The translations under genes and the position numbers were made by a program. Positions 1 through 6,721 of a stretch of 7,450 nt of DNA are shown here, piece after piece. The notes beneath the pieces are model-generated. The model saw only the letters and a program-made list of their open reading frames with translations. It was not told the DNA's origin and made no database searches. Source of the DNA: Phycisphaerales bacterium (GTDB lineage: Bacteria > Planctomycetota > Phycisphaerae > Sedimentisphaerales > Anaerobacaceae); assembly GCA_003533825.1 (NCBI GenBank), contig DQCG01000285.1, positions 1 through 7,450 on the forward strand. Direction: 5' to 3'. Every line of letters starts with the position of its first letter. The first letter of the stretch is position 1.

Positions 1-1389
1 AAGAAGCCGAACTTCGTTCTGATTTTCGCCGACGACCTCGGATACGGTGACATCCGTGGTTTCGGTCTGAAAGAAACGCCCGTCGAGACGCCGAATCTCG
101 AACGCATGGCGGCCCAGGGCGCAAAACTAACGAGGTTCTATGTGCCCACGCCTTATTGCGCCCCGTCGAGGGCGACGATTCTGACCGGGCGTTATCCCTT
201 TAGGAACGGCGTCGTGTACAATCCCTCGCCCGATTCGGGTATGAACGAAGTGGGCCTGCCTCACTCTGAGATTACGATTGCCGAGGCGCTCAAAGAAGCC
301 GGTTACGCCAGCATTTGTATCGGTAAGTGGCACCTTGGTCACACGATGAAATTTCTGCCGCGCCGGCAGGGCTTCGATGAGTACTACGGCATCCTCTACT
401 CGAACGATATGCGCCCTGTCCAGCTTGTCGAGAACGAAAAAGTCGTCGAATTTCCCGTTGTCCAGGCGACGCTGACCAAACGCTACACCGACAGGGCTCT
501 GGATTTCATCGAGCGCAGCGCCAAAGCCGGGCATCCCTTCTTTTTATATCTGCCGCACGCGATGCCGCACAAACCCTTGGCGGCGTCCGAGGATTTTTAC
601 ACGCCCCAGACGCCCGACGATCTCTACGCCGATGTCATTCGCGAGCTGGACTTCTCGGTTGGCCGGGTTTTCGATAAACTCAAACAATTGGGGCTTGATG
701 ACGATACGCTGGTAATCTTCACTTCGGACAACGGCCCGTGGTACGGCGGCAGCACCGGGGGGCTTCGCGGCATGAAAGCCAGGACGTGGGAGGGCGGCCT
801 TCGCGTACCGATGATTGCGCGCTGGCCCGGGAAGATTCCCGCCGGCGTGGTCAACAATTCGCCTGCCGGTACCATCGACATTTTGCCGACCATCCTCAAA
901 GCCGCAGGCGTTGGTATTCCGTCAGACCGCGTTATTGACGGCAGAAATATCTGGCCGCTCTTGACCGACGCCGGGGCTGAAAGTCCGCACGAGGCATTGT
1001 TCGCGATGCATGGTACGAATTTGATGACCGTCAGGAGCGGGAAATGGAGACTTCACGTGCGCCCGCCCGCACCGGCGCCGAATCGTGGCGATGACTGGGT
1101 GGACCCGCGAGGCCCTGACGGCGTGACAATTCTTGCCCCGTACGAGCAGGCCCGGCCGAGCGACTATCCCGGAGTAATCGGCGGCGACGGGCCGAAAAAT
1201 ATGATGCTCTTCGATATCGAAGCCGATCCCGCCGAGCAGCATGATCTAAGCAAACAACACCCGGATGTCGTCGAGCACCTTAAAGCAATCTACGACAAAA
1301 CCTTTGCCCAGGTGCCCAAGTTCAAACCGCCGAAGCGTTTCAAAAATTTGCGGCGAATCAAAGGAGGCGATCTCAACTACGACGATTGA
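1..1389 (+). CDS. Formylglycine-dependent sulfatase (S1/arylsulfatase A type), 5' end cut by window edge
   Basis: Hydrolyses a sulfate ester, probably on a sulfated glycan outside the cytoplasm. The frame is open from base 1; the first Met inside the window (106) is internal, because the 35 codons before it encode the canonical sulfatase N-terminus with the metal-binding Asp-Asp of FADDLGYGD (31-36). The signature CAPSRATILTG starts at Cys 157-159, the residue expected to be converted to formylglycine by a maturase. Other active-site matches are Lys and His of GKWHLGH (325-333), His of LPHAMPH (556-570), Asp-Asn of TSDNGPW (727-732) and Lys of GLRGMK (775-777). The C-terminal subdomain has the usual LFDIEADPAEQHDL stretch. 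There are 462 visible residues; by family norm only about 20-30 residues, presumably a signal peptide, lie outside. It is followed after 9 bp by the GH172-type gene, so co-transcription is likely. Sulfatase identity is near certain; subfamily and substrate are unknown. Confidence 0.95.
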   Translation, partial: KKPNFVLIFADDLGYGDIRGFGLKETPVETPNLERMAAQGAKLTRFYVPTPYCAPSRATILTGRYPFRNGVVYNPSPDSGMNEVGLPHSEITIAEALKEAGYASICIGKWHLGHTMKFLPRRQGFDEYYGILYSNDMRPVQLVENEKVVEFPVVQATLTKRYTDRALDFIERSAKAGHPFFLYLPHAMPHKPLAASEDFYTPQTPDDLYADVIRELDFSVGRVFDKLKQLGLDDDTLVIFTSDNGPWYGGSTGGLRGMKARTWEGGLRVPMIARWPGKIPAGVVNNSPAGTIDILPTILKAAGVGIPSDRVIDGRNIWPLLTDAGAESPHEALFAMHGTNLMTVRSGKWRLHVRPPAPAPNRGDDWVDPRGPDGVTILAPYEQARPSDYPGVIGGDGPKNMMLFDIEADPAEQHDLSKQHPDVVEHLKAIYDKTFAQVPKFKPPKRFKNLRRIKGGDLNYDD

Positions 1390-1398
1390 CGGGAAAAT

Positions 1399-3645
1399 AT
1401 GAATATGCAGATAAGGACATCGCGACTTATATTGGTGGCGGTAATTCTTGTTTTATGCTGTATGCAGCAAATATGCTGGTGCAGCGATTCCAATGCGTTT
1501 GTGCAATCTGATGAGTCGCCAATAGTTCCGGTCGGATTGGACGCCTACCGTATGTGGGACAAACTGGCCTGCCACCGGATCGGAGTCCGCGCCTACATGC
1601 GAAGCACCTACGACCGCGAAGGCAATAACCGAAGCGCCGATGCCAGCCACTATCTCTATCAGCAGTCCGACGAGTTTAACGTTGCTCTCGACGTCGAAGG
1701 CCCGGGCGTCCTCTATTTCAAGCGCACCAACCACTGGCACGGCAGCCCCTGGCATTACGAGGTGGACGGCGAAGATTTCATCGTCAAAGAAACCGCCACA
1801 GCCAACCCCGTCAATGCCAAGAAAACGCTCAAGGCAACCACTTTTATTCCCGAAGAGCTGTTTCCGAACCCGCTGACCTGGACCTGGTCGACTACCAAAG
1901 GCGCTGATTTGATGTGGGTGCCGCTGCCGTTCGAAGATTCGTTCCGCATTGCCTACACGCGAACTTTTTACGGCACGGGTTATTACATCTACCACATCTT
2001 CAGCCCGGGAATGAAGCATCTGTCCCGGCCGCTCGAATCGTGGGACAAAACGCCGCCGGCAAGTGATGTGCTGGATTTGATAAATCGCGCGGGAACTGAT
2101 ATAGCACCAACAGGCAAAGGCGTCAAAATCCACACGGGCGAGTTGCAGCTATGCCCTTACCAGTGGACCACCGTGGTCGAATTAGAGCATGCCCCGGCGA
2201 CGATTCGCGCTTTGAAGTTTACCGTGCCGCGAAAGGATGCGTACGAGTTCGGACGGTGCCGCCTGCGTGTGACATGGGAACACCGCTGGCATTCATCGAT
2301 CGACGCCCCGATCGATTTGTTTTTCGGAGCGGGCCATCTCTACAATAACAACAATCGCGAGTATCTGGTCAAGGGCTTTCCCCTGGCCATTCGCTATGAC
2401 GAGAAATATGTGTACTTATCCTGCTACTGGCCGATGCCTTTCTTCCGTCATGCGAAAATCGAAGTCCAGCAGCGTAATGGAACAAGCCTCGACAATATCA
2501 AGTGGGAAATTCGCACCGTAGCTTTCACCGATCCGATAAATCACGCCGGCTATTTCCACGCAACATACAGCGACCATCCCGAGCCGGCGCTGGGCAGGGA
2601 CGTGGTTTTCCTCGATACTTCCCAGCTCGAAGGCGGCGGCGCCTGGAGCGGCAACTTCGTCGGCATGAGCTGGATTTTCTCACGGAATGGATTTCTGCCT
2701 ACGCTGGAGGGTGACCCGCGGTTCTTCTTCGACCAGAGCGGAACGCCCCAGGCATGGGGCACGGGAACCGAAGAATGGGGCGGTGGCGGCGATTATTGGG
2801 GCGGACGAAATATGACGCTGCCTTTCGCCGGCCATCCCGTGGGGACGGCAAAAAAGGATGCGAAGAATGAAAAAGACCTTATTAATTCGGCCTATCGCTT
2901 TTTGATTGCGGATATTTTCCCGTTCGGCAACCGCGCGGTCATCGGCCTCGAACACGGGGGAACGAATGAGTCGGCCGAACATTACTCCGGCGTAGCATAC
3001 TGGTACGGGATAGATTCTCCGAGCCTGGTCCTGACCGACCATTTCCATTGTTGTGACGAGAAGATTGAAACCCGCGAGCATGAATACAAATCTCCCACGG
3101 CCGGCGAGCCTTACGCCCTGGTCTCACGATACGAGTGGGGCCCGGACAGCCGCGGCGCCCGGATGCACTTTCCCGCCGAGCAGGATTATGTCCGAACGAT
3201 GAAGGGAACCTCGCAATTCAAGATGCGCCTGGACCCGAACAATCTGGGTGTAATGCTGCGCCGAAAATTTGATTACCTCTACCCGAACCAGCGGGCCAAG
3301 GTTTGGGTAAGACCCGACCGGGCCGGGGCCGAATGGCAATACGTGGGCCAGTGGTACACCGCAGGCAGTAACACATGCGTTTACAGCTACCCCCGCTCCG
3401 AAGGCGAACTGGGCAAGACGCAGCATACCATCATCACAAGCAATCGCCGCTGGCGCGAGGAGGAGTTTCTCATTCCGCGCGAACTGACCGAGGGTATAAA
3501 GCGCCTGGAAATCAAAATCGAGCACGTGCCCGACAGCAGGGAATTGTTTCCCGGCAAGCCGTTTCCGGCTGAGTCATTGTGGAGCGAGTCGCGATATTGG
3601 GCCTATTGTTATAAGATGCCGAAGGTGACTCTTATTTCAGATTAG
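1399..3645 (+). CDS. Secreted DUF2961 / GH172-type glycoside hydrolase
   Basis: This 748-residue protein has an N-terminal signal sequence (Arg6/Arg9 then a hydrophobic core at about 10-25; a plausible cleavage follows SNA at 31-33; the several Cys there do not fit a good lipobox). The DUF2961 core spans roughly 45-540: GPGVLYF (101-107), DLFFGAGH (306-313), YWPMPF (343-348), GTGTEE (454-459) and YSGVAYWY (529-536). GH172 founders hydrolyse or rearrange fructofuranose or arabinofuranose linkages using two Glu about 21 residues apart (recalled as E270/E291 in the bifidobacterial difructose dianhydride enzyme). Here E437 and E458 have exactly that spacing, E458 lying in the GTGTE motif. A C-terminal region of about 180 residues (FDYLYPNQRAKVWV to ESRYWAY) looks like a second beta-rich module. 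The start is ATG 1399; ATG 1405 is an in-frame alternative. The ribosome site is weak (GGGA only), so coupling to the sulfatase 9 bp upstream is likely. Family call firm, substrate not. Confidence 0.88.
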   Translation: MNMQIRTSRLILVAVILVLCCMQQICWCSDSNAFVQSDESPIVPVGLDAYRMWDKLACHRIGVRAYMRSTYDREGNNRSADASHYLYQQSDEFNVALDVEGPGVLYFKRTNHWHGSPWHYEVDGEDFIVKETATANPVNAKKTLKATTFIPEELFPNPLTWTWSTTKGADLMWVPLPFEDSFRIAYTRTFYGTGYYIYHIFSPGMKHLSRPLESWDKTPPASDVLDLINRAGTDIAPTGKGVKIHTGELQLCPYQWTTVVELEHAPATIRALKFTVPRKDAYEFGRCRLRVTWEHRWHSSIDAPIDLFFGAGHLYNNNNREYLVKGFPLAIRYDEKYVYLSCYWPMPFFRHAKIEVQQRNGTSLDNIKWEIRTVAFTDPINHAGYFHATYSDHPEPALGRDVVFLDTSQLEGGGAWSGNFVGMSWIFSRNGFLPTLEGDPRFFFDQSGTPQAWGTGTEEWGGGGDYWGGRNMTLPFAGHPVGTAKKDAKNEKDLINSAYRFLIADIFPFGNRAVIGLEHGGTNESAEHYSGVAYWYGIDSPSLVLTDHFHCCDEKIETREHEYKSPTAGEPYALVSRYEWGPDSRGARMHFPAEQDYVRTMKGTSQFKMRLDPNNLGVMLRRKFDYLYPNQRAKVWVRPDRAGAEWQYVGQWYTAGSNTCVYSYPRSEGELGKTQHTIITSNRRWREEEFLIPRELTEGIKRLEIKIEHVPDSRELFPGKPFPAESLWSESRYWAYCYKMPKVTLISD

Positions 3646-5510
3646 TTTATTCCGGAAACGAGATAGCTCATAGGCTCGATTTTTTTGCCGTCGGGTAAGC
3701 TGTAAGGTTTTTCGCCGAAGTTGACCGTGACGGTGACGCCGTTGGCAAACGTTGTTTGCTGGATATCTTTGTCGGGTGTTAGGAAGCGGTGGTCGGTCAT
3801 CTCGGCGTAGCCGACGGCGCGGGTGACATCGCAGATATTCTTATAGCTTCGAGCGAAGCGGTCTTTGTTCTGTTCCCAAAACCGGCGGTCGAACATGAAC
3901 ATCGGGGCCGTGCCGTAAAGGATATTGAAAAGGTCGCGTTTCTGCCACAGCGCGGGCAGCTTGTTATTGTAGTCGCCCCAGTACCACTGCGCCACGACGC
4001 AATCGTGATAGACCAGCTCCCAGAGGGGCAGCCTGTATTTGTGCCCCAACTGGAACTTGGCCACCCGCTCGGGGACCTCGTCCCAGATCTTTCTCATATT
4101 TCGCCCTGCATCCGGGACTCGATATGGCCCGAGACTCAGCATACCCTCGAAGTAGTGCACGTACGGGACCGCGGCATCGTGTCCCGTCTCGCTTCCTGTG
4201 ACGAGCCCGGCCTTCTCCGACATATAGCGCAGAAGCTCCATCTTCCAGTGCCTGCTGTCGCTGCGTGTCATCGGGTGCTCCGGGTGATAACATTCGCGCC
4301 ATGGCGAGGCGGTTGTCGTATCGATGAAGCGGCAGCGGTATGGATGCGTCTTTAATTCGGCGGGCACGCGCTGTTCGGCGTGCTTAATCGCCTGCCTGTC
4401 GCACAACACGCCGCAAGGATACATCCGGCCGTCTTTGCCTCTGACTCGCCAGCCTTGACGCTGGTTGCCTTTCTGGTCGAGCATAAGATCGTCCGGCCAG
4501 CCGGCCTGGGTCCAGTCCGGATGCTGCCCGCGAAGTTTGTCTTTGACGATCTGCGGATCCATCAAATCCTGGTAGATGTCGTAACGGCTTGTCAGGACAC
4601 CGTCCATTTCATTCATCGCTTTTATAACTTCCGGCGGCTTACGGTTGCTCCAGAGGATACGGTTGATGCCGAGATTCCTCATATCCCGGACGATCGCAAG
4701 GGCGTCTCTTTCCCAGCACCAGACATTTACCGCCCCGATGAGCAAATCCACGTTCGGATTTTCACGCTGCTTTTCTTCCAGCGTCTTGAGCTTGCCTATC
4801 TGCTCTGCGTGCCGGCGATAACGTTTGCAGATGGCGACGTGCCCGCCTTTGTCGAAGAAAATGTAGCGCAGCTTCCTATCGTAGCCGAAGCTTCCTTTTT
4901 GTGATTCCCATTTCGGCTCGATGCACAATTTTCCGTCTGTACGTTGCATGTGAATAACGGCATCGTCAGGCGTTTCGATAATGGTCATCTGTCCTCGTTG
5001 TCCGTCCGTGGCGCCCCAGAATGCCATGCAGATGCCGTGCCCGCCGTAAGCGGCGAGCCACCTTGTTTTGATCGACTCATCATCAACCGGATAGGAGATT
5101 CCCTCGTTCATCGGGACAACCAGATACGTCCCGGCTTCGGTAACGAACGGATGCGGGAAACTCAGCGCTGATTTCAGGCTGCCATCGGCCGACAGTTCTA
5201 CAGTGAATTCCGGCTTGTCCGCAACCAGACGAAGTTTTGCCCGGATGTCGAGGTTCAATCCGGGCTGACGCCAGATCAGCTCGATAGAATCTGTTGCCTG
5301 CGAAGCGTCTGTCACTTTACCTTTGACGAGTGCTTTTTGTCGCCATGTCTGTCCGCTTCGTTTGTCAGTCACCGACATCGTTCCGTTATCCGTTTCGACC
5401 GTGACCGATATTGCATCGTTACTGACTGAAAGCTTCTCGGCGATTGCATTAGACGAGCAATACGGCATAACAACAAGCAAAAGAATCAGTCTTAGCCGCG
5501 AAGTCACCAT
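3642..5510 (-). CDS. Secreted GH101/GH129-like glycoside hydrolase
   Basis: A 622-residue secreted protein with a Sec signal peptide (Arg5/Arg7, hydrophobic 8-16, likely cleavage after AIA at 22-24). The layout suggests an N-terminal beta-sandwich (about 25-230), a TIM-barrel-like catalytic region (about 250-560, opening with LLIGAVNVWCW at 257-266) and a short C-terminal beta domain (about 575-622, with ANGVTVTVNFG). I place it with proteins related to GH101/GH129 (endo- and exo-alpha-N-acetylgalactosaminidases; Pfam Glyco_hydro_129, or the DUF5696-type relatives). In support, D397 of RFIDTT and E441 of TGSETGHD are 44 residues apart, close to the nucleophile to acid/base spacing I recall for bifidobacterial GH129 (D435/E478). 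The start is ATG 5508-5510, with a strong Shine-Dalgarno 7 nt upstream. Its stop overlaps the stop of the opposing GH172-type gene. It is the last gene of the - strand block. A secreted hydrolase is likely; specificity for alpha-GalNAc is only a hypothesis. Confidence 0.75.
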   Translation of the reverse strand: MVTSRLRLILLLVVMPYCSSNAIAEKLSVSNDAISVTVETDNGTMSVTDKRSGQTWRQKALVKGKVTDASQATDSIELIWRQPGLNLDIRAKLRLVADKPEFTVELSADGSLKSALSFPHPFVTEAGTYLVVPMNEGISYPVDDESIKTRWLAAYGGHGICMAFWGATDGQRGQMTIIETPDDAVIHMQRTDGKLCIEPKWESQKGSFGYDRKLRYIFFDKGGHVAICKRYRRHAEQIGKLKTLEEKQRENPNVDLLIGAVNVWCWERDALAIVRDMRNLGINRILWSNRKPPEVIKAMNEMDGVLTSRYDIYQDLMDPQIVKDKLRGQHPDWTQAGWPDDLMLDQKGNQRQGWRVRGKDGRMYPCGVLCDRQAIKHAEQRVPAELKTHPYRCRFIDTTTASPWRECYHPEHPMTRSDSRHWKMELLRYMSEKAGLVTGSETGHDAAVPYVHYFEGMLSLGPYRVPDAGRNMRKIWDEVPERVAKFQLGHKYRLPLWELVYHDCVVAQWYWGDYNNKLPALWQKRDLFNILYGTAPMFMFDRRFWEQNKDRFARSYKNICDVTRAVGYAEMTDHRFLTPDKDIQQTTFANGVTVTVNFGEKPYSLPDGKKIEPMSYLVSGIN

Positions 5511-5517
5511 ATCGATT

Positions 5518-5523
5518 CTCCTT
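5518..5523 (-). promoter_or_regulatory. Strong Shine-Dalgarno site for the GH101/129-like gene
   Basis: The - strand reads AGAAGGAGA, with AAGGAG at these positions and a 7-nt spacer to ATG 5508-5510. This fixes the start of the 622-residue hydrolase. It begins one base after the stop codon (5526-5524) of the Gfo/Idh tail remnant, as it would in a normal tandem operon where that lost gene once directly preceded the hydrolase. Confidence 0.8.
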
Positions 5524-5574
5524 CTAGAATTTACCTTGCTTATTTGCTTTTTCGATTATCTCTGATATCGAAAC
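5524..5574 (-). pseudogene. Remnant of a Gfo/Idh paralogue: last 16 codons plus stop
   Basis: Read on the - strand from 5574, this stretch encodes VSISEIIEKANKQGKF and then TAG (5526-5524). The intact Gfo/Idh gene next door ends VLIAETIEKARKKQ and stop. At the DNA level, 5546-5574 matches 5685-5713 at 25 of 29 positions by direct comparison, without gaps, and the reading frame is the same in both. Three of the four differences change the amino acid, so this looks like a diverged paralogue rather than a very recent copy. The similarity starts at the GTT codon, just 3 bases from the palindrome arm, and nothing upstream continues the gene: the frame enters the palindrome instead. There is no start codon or ribosome site for it. 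Best reading: the 3' tail of a deleted tandem Gfo/Idh gene. The alternative is an imperfect duplication made when the palindromic element arrived. Confidence 0.65.
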
Positions 5575-5577
5575 GGT

Positions 5578-5661
5578 GGGTGGCAGCCTCAAAGCCGAAG
5601 GCTTTGGGGATGGCCGAACCGGAGAAAATCCATCCCCAAGCTTCGCTTGAGGCTGCCACCC
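5578..5661. repeat. 84-bp interrupted palindrome with nested hairpins (MITE- or REP-like element)
   Basis: The outer arms are GGGTGGCAGCCTCAA (5578-5592) and its exact reverse complement (5647-5661), a 15-bp stem. The inner arms TTGGGGATGG (5604-5613) and CCATCCCCAA (5630-5639) form a 10-bp stem closing a 16-nt loop. Between the two stems each side carries its own mini-hairpin: AAAGCC-GAA-GGCTTT on the left (5591-5605) and CAAGC-TTC-GCTTG on the right (5636-5648), which compete for a few bases with the stems. The whole can fold as a four-way junction. It lies 7 bp past the stop of the Gfo/Idh gene and 3 bp from the paralogue remnant. There is no U-run on the - strand after it, so it is not a standard terminator. 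It may be a dispersed non-autonomous element or an RNA-stabilising structure between operon genes. No second copy lies in this window. Confidence 0.75.
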
Positions 5662-5668
5662 GGATCAT

Positions 5669-6658
5669 CTATTGTTTTTTCCTGGCTTTTTCTATTGTCT
5701 CTGCTATCAAAACTTCGGCTCCGCCTTTTGCCTTGGATTCATCGGCGGCGGACATAAAGGCGAATATCTCAATCGTCTCTTCCTGCGGTACGGGGATCTT
5801 TCCGGTTTTGAAGAACTTGATAATTTCGTCCACGAGTGGTTCGTAACCGCCGTACTTGCCGGCCTGGATAATGCTCTTTGTGCCGAAAACTGTCGCGCCG
5901 TAATCGTGCCTGCCTTTTCGCAGGCCCCTGTAGGTGCCGATGCGCCCGCCTTCCCAGAGGCCTACGACGAATTCGTAGTTTGGGGTCTGGACTCGGCGCA
6001 CGGACTGACAGCCGGTGCCCATGACGGCGAACAATATCTCGACGCCGTGCACGCCGTACCAGTACAGGTCGGGATGGTGCTCCTCGAGACTGCACGGGCT
6101 GAACGCATCGCAACCGAGTATGTCACCGACTGAGTCGGTCTTTTTCATTTCGACGATGCCGGGCGAGTAACGTAGGGATGAGCTCGACCAGCAGGGGACG
6201 TTGTTTTCCTCGGCGAGCCGGAATATCTCAAGCACATCCGCCAGGTTTCCCGCCATGGGTTTGTCTATGAAGAGAGGTTTCTTTGCCGCGATTACGGGTT
6301 TGGCCTGTTTGAGGTGGGGCCTGCCGTCGACGCTTTCCAGCAGCACTCCGTCAACTTTCCGGCAAAGCTCTTCGATCGAATCGACGATTTCTACGCCGTA
6401 CTTGTCGCGAAGCTGCTCGGTGAATTTGTCAACGCGATCTGCCGAGGAAGGTATGTCGGGTGAGCCGCCGGAATAACCGACGACGACTTTGCAGCCGTAA
6501 TTCTTCGCCGGATCGTTGATGACCTTGGTAAAGGCCGTCACGTGGGATGTGTCCAGCCCGATCATACCAATGCGAAAGACTTTCTGCCGGGCCTGAGCAT
6601 CGAGTGTTGGTATCAGGAACATGGCCGGCAGGGCGATTAGCAGAATGTAGCGTTTCAT
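5669..6658 (-). CDS. Sec-exported Gfo/Idh/MocA-family oxidoreductase
   Basis: A 329-residue protein of the NAD(P)-dependent sugar dehydrogenase superfamily. An N-terminal signal peptide (Lys2-Arg3, hydrophobic 4-18, likely cleavage after AQA at 21-23) is followed by a Rossmann domain starting RIGMIGLDTSHV (29-40), a variant of the usual GxGxxG-type loop. LFIDKP (129-134) supplies K133, the counterpart of the catalytic Lys in the EKP motif, and YGVHGVEIL (201-209) with H204 corresponds to the HxxD-type motif in the substrate domain. The C-terminal EETIEIFAFMSAADESK stretch is typical of the family. Length is slightly short for the family but complete. The start is ATG 6656-6658 with GGAG 8 nt upstream. 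It lies 63 bp after the right-edge Gfo/Idh gene with no terminator between them, so an operon is likely. The odd point is Sec rather than Tat export for a protein expected to hold a nucleotide cofactor. Substrate and reaction are unknown. Confidence 0.88.
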   Translation of the reverse strand: MKRYILLIALPAMFLIPTLDAQARQKVFRIGMIGLDTSHVTAFTKVINDPAKNYGCKVVVGYSGGSPDIPSSADRVDKFTEQLRDKYGVEIVDSIEELCRKVDGVLLESVDGRPHLKQAKPVIAAKKPLFIDKPMAGNLADVLEIFRLAEENNVPCWSSSSLRYSPGIVEMKKTDSVGDILGCDAFSPCSLEEHHPDLYWYGVHGVEILFAVMGTGCQSVRRVQTPNYEFVVGLWEGGRIGTYRGLRKGRHDYGATVFGTKSIIQAGKYGGYEPLVDEIIKFFKTGKIPVPQEETIEIFAFMSAADESKAKGGAEVLIAETIEKARKKQ

Positions 6659-6666
6659 AGTGACAT

Positions 6667-6670
6667 CTCC
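6667..6670 (-). promoter_or_regulatory. Ribosome binding site of the Sec-exported Gfo/Idh gene
   Basis: GGAG on the - strand with an 8-nt spacer to ATG 6656-6658. It lies in the 63-bp gap between the two oxidoreductase genes. That gap is AT-rich and shows no hairpin or promoter I would defend. Confidence 0.6.
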
Positions 6671-6721
6671 AAATTAAATAATGGTTGCATTTCTTTGGTT
6701 CTTCTTTTCGACTGATTAGGA

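Noticed and set aside
127..534. Antisense open frame across the sulfatase active-site region.
   Set aside because: The + strand carries the sulfatase signature and metal-binding residues through this region, and the antisense product resembles nothing known to me.
1361..1367. A perfect AAGGAGG Shine-Dalgarno-like sequence upstream of the GH172-type gene.
   Set aside because: It is more than 30 nt from ATG 1399, has no start codon at normal spacing, and encodes Lys-Gly-Gly in the sulfatase tail.
3659..3686. CGAG/CTCG hairpin followed by A and seven T, a possible + strand terminator for the sulfatase/GH172 block.
   Set aside because: The stem is only 4 bp with a 12-nt loop and lies in the coding end of the opposing hydrolase, where AAA codons for Lys explain the T-run.
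3789..4355. Long open frames opposite the GH101/129-like gene, such as 188 codons here and 174 codons at 4380-4904.
   Set aside because: They are antisense shadows in GC-rich coding DNA. The - strand protein has a signal peptide, ribosome site and family motifs; these have none.
5550..5573. Inverted repeat TTTCGAT / ATCGAAA beside the palindrome.
   Set aside because: It has only 7 AT-rich pairs with a 10-nt loop, lies inside the Gfo/Idh tail remnant, and has no U-run on the - strand. Likely coincidence.
5578..5661. Reading the palindrome as an ordinary intrinsic terminator for the Gfo/Idh gene.
   Set aside because: After the stem the - strand continues ACCGTTTCGATATC with no U-tract, so Rho-independent termination is not supported, though the structure may still affect RNA decay.
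5540..5668. A 42-codon frame on the - strand starting ATG 5668, directly after the Gfo/Idh stop, running through the palindrome.
   Set aside because: No convincing ribosome site, its sequence is dictated by the palindrome, and it ends out of frame in the Gfo/Idh remnant. Not supported as a gene.
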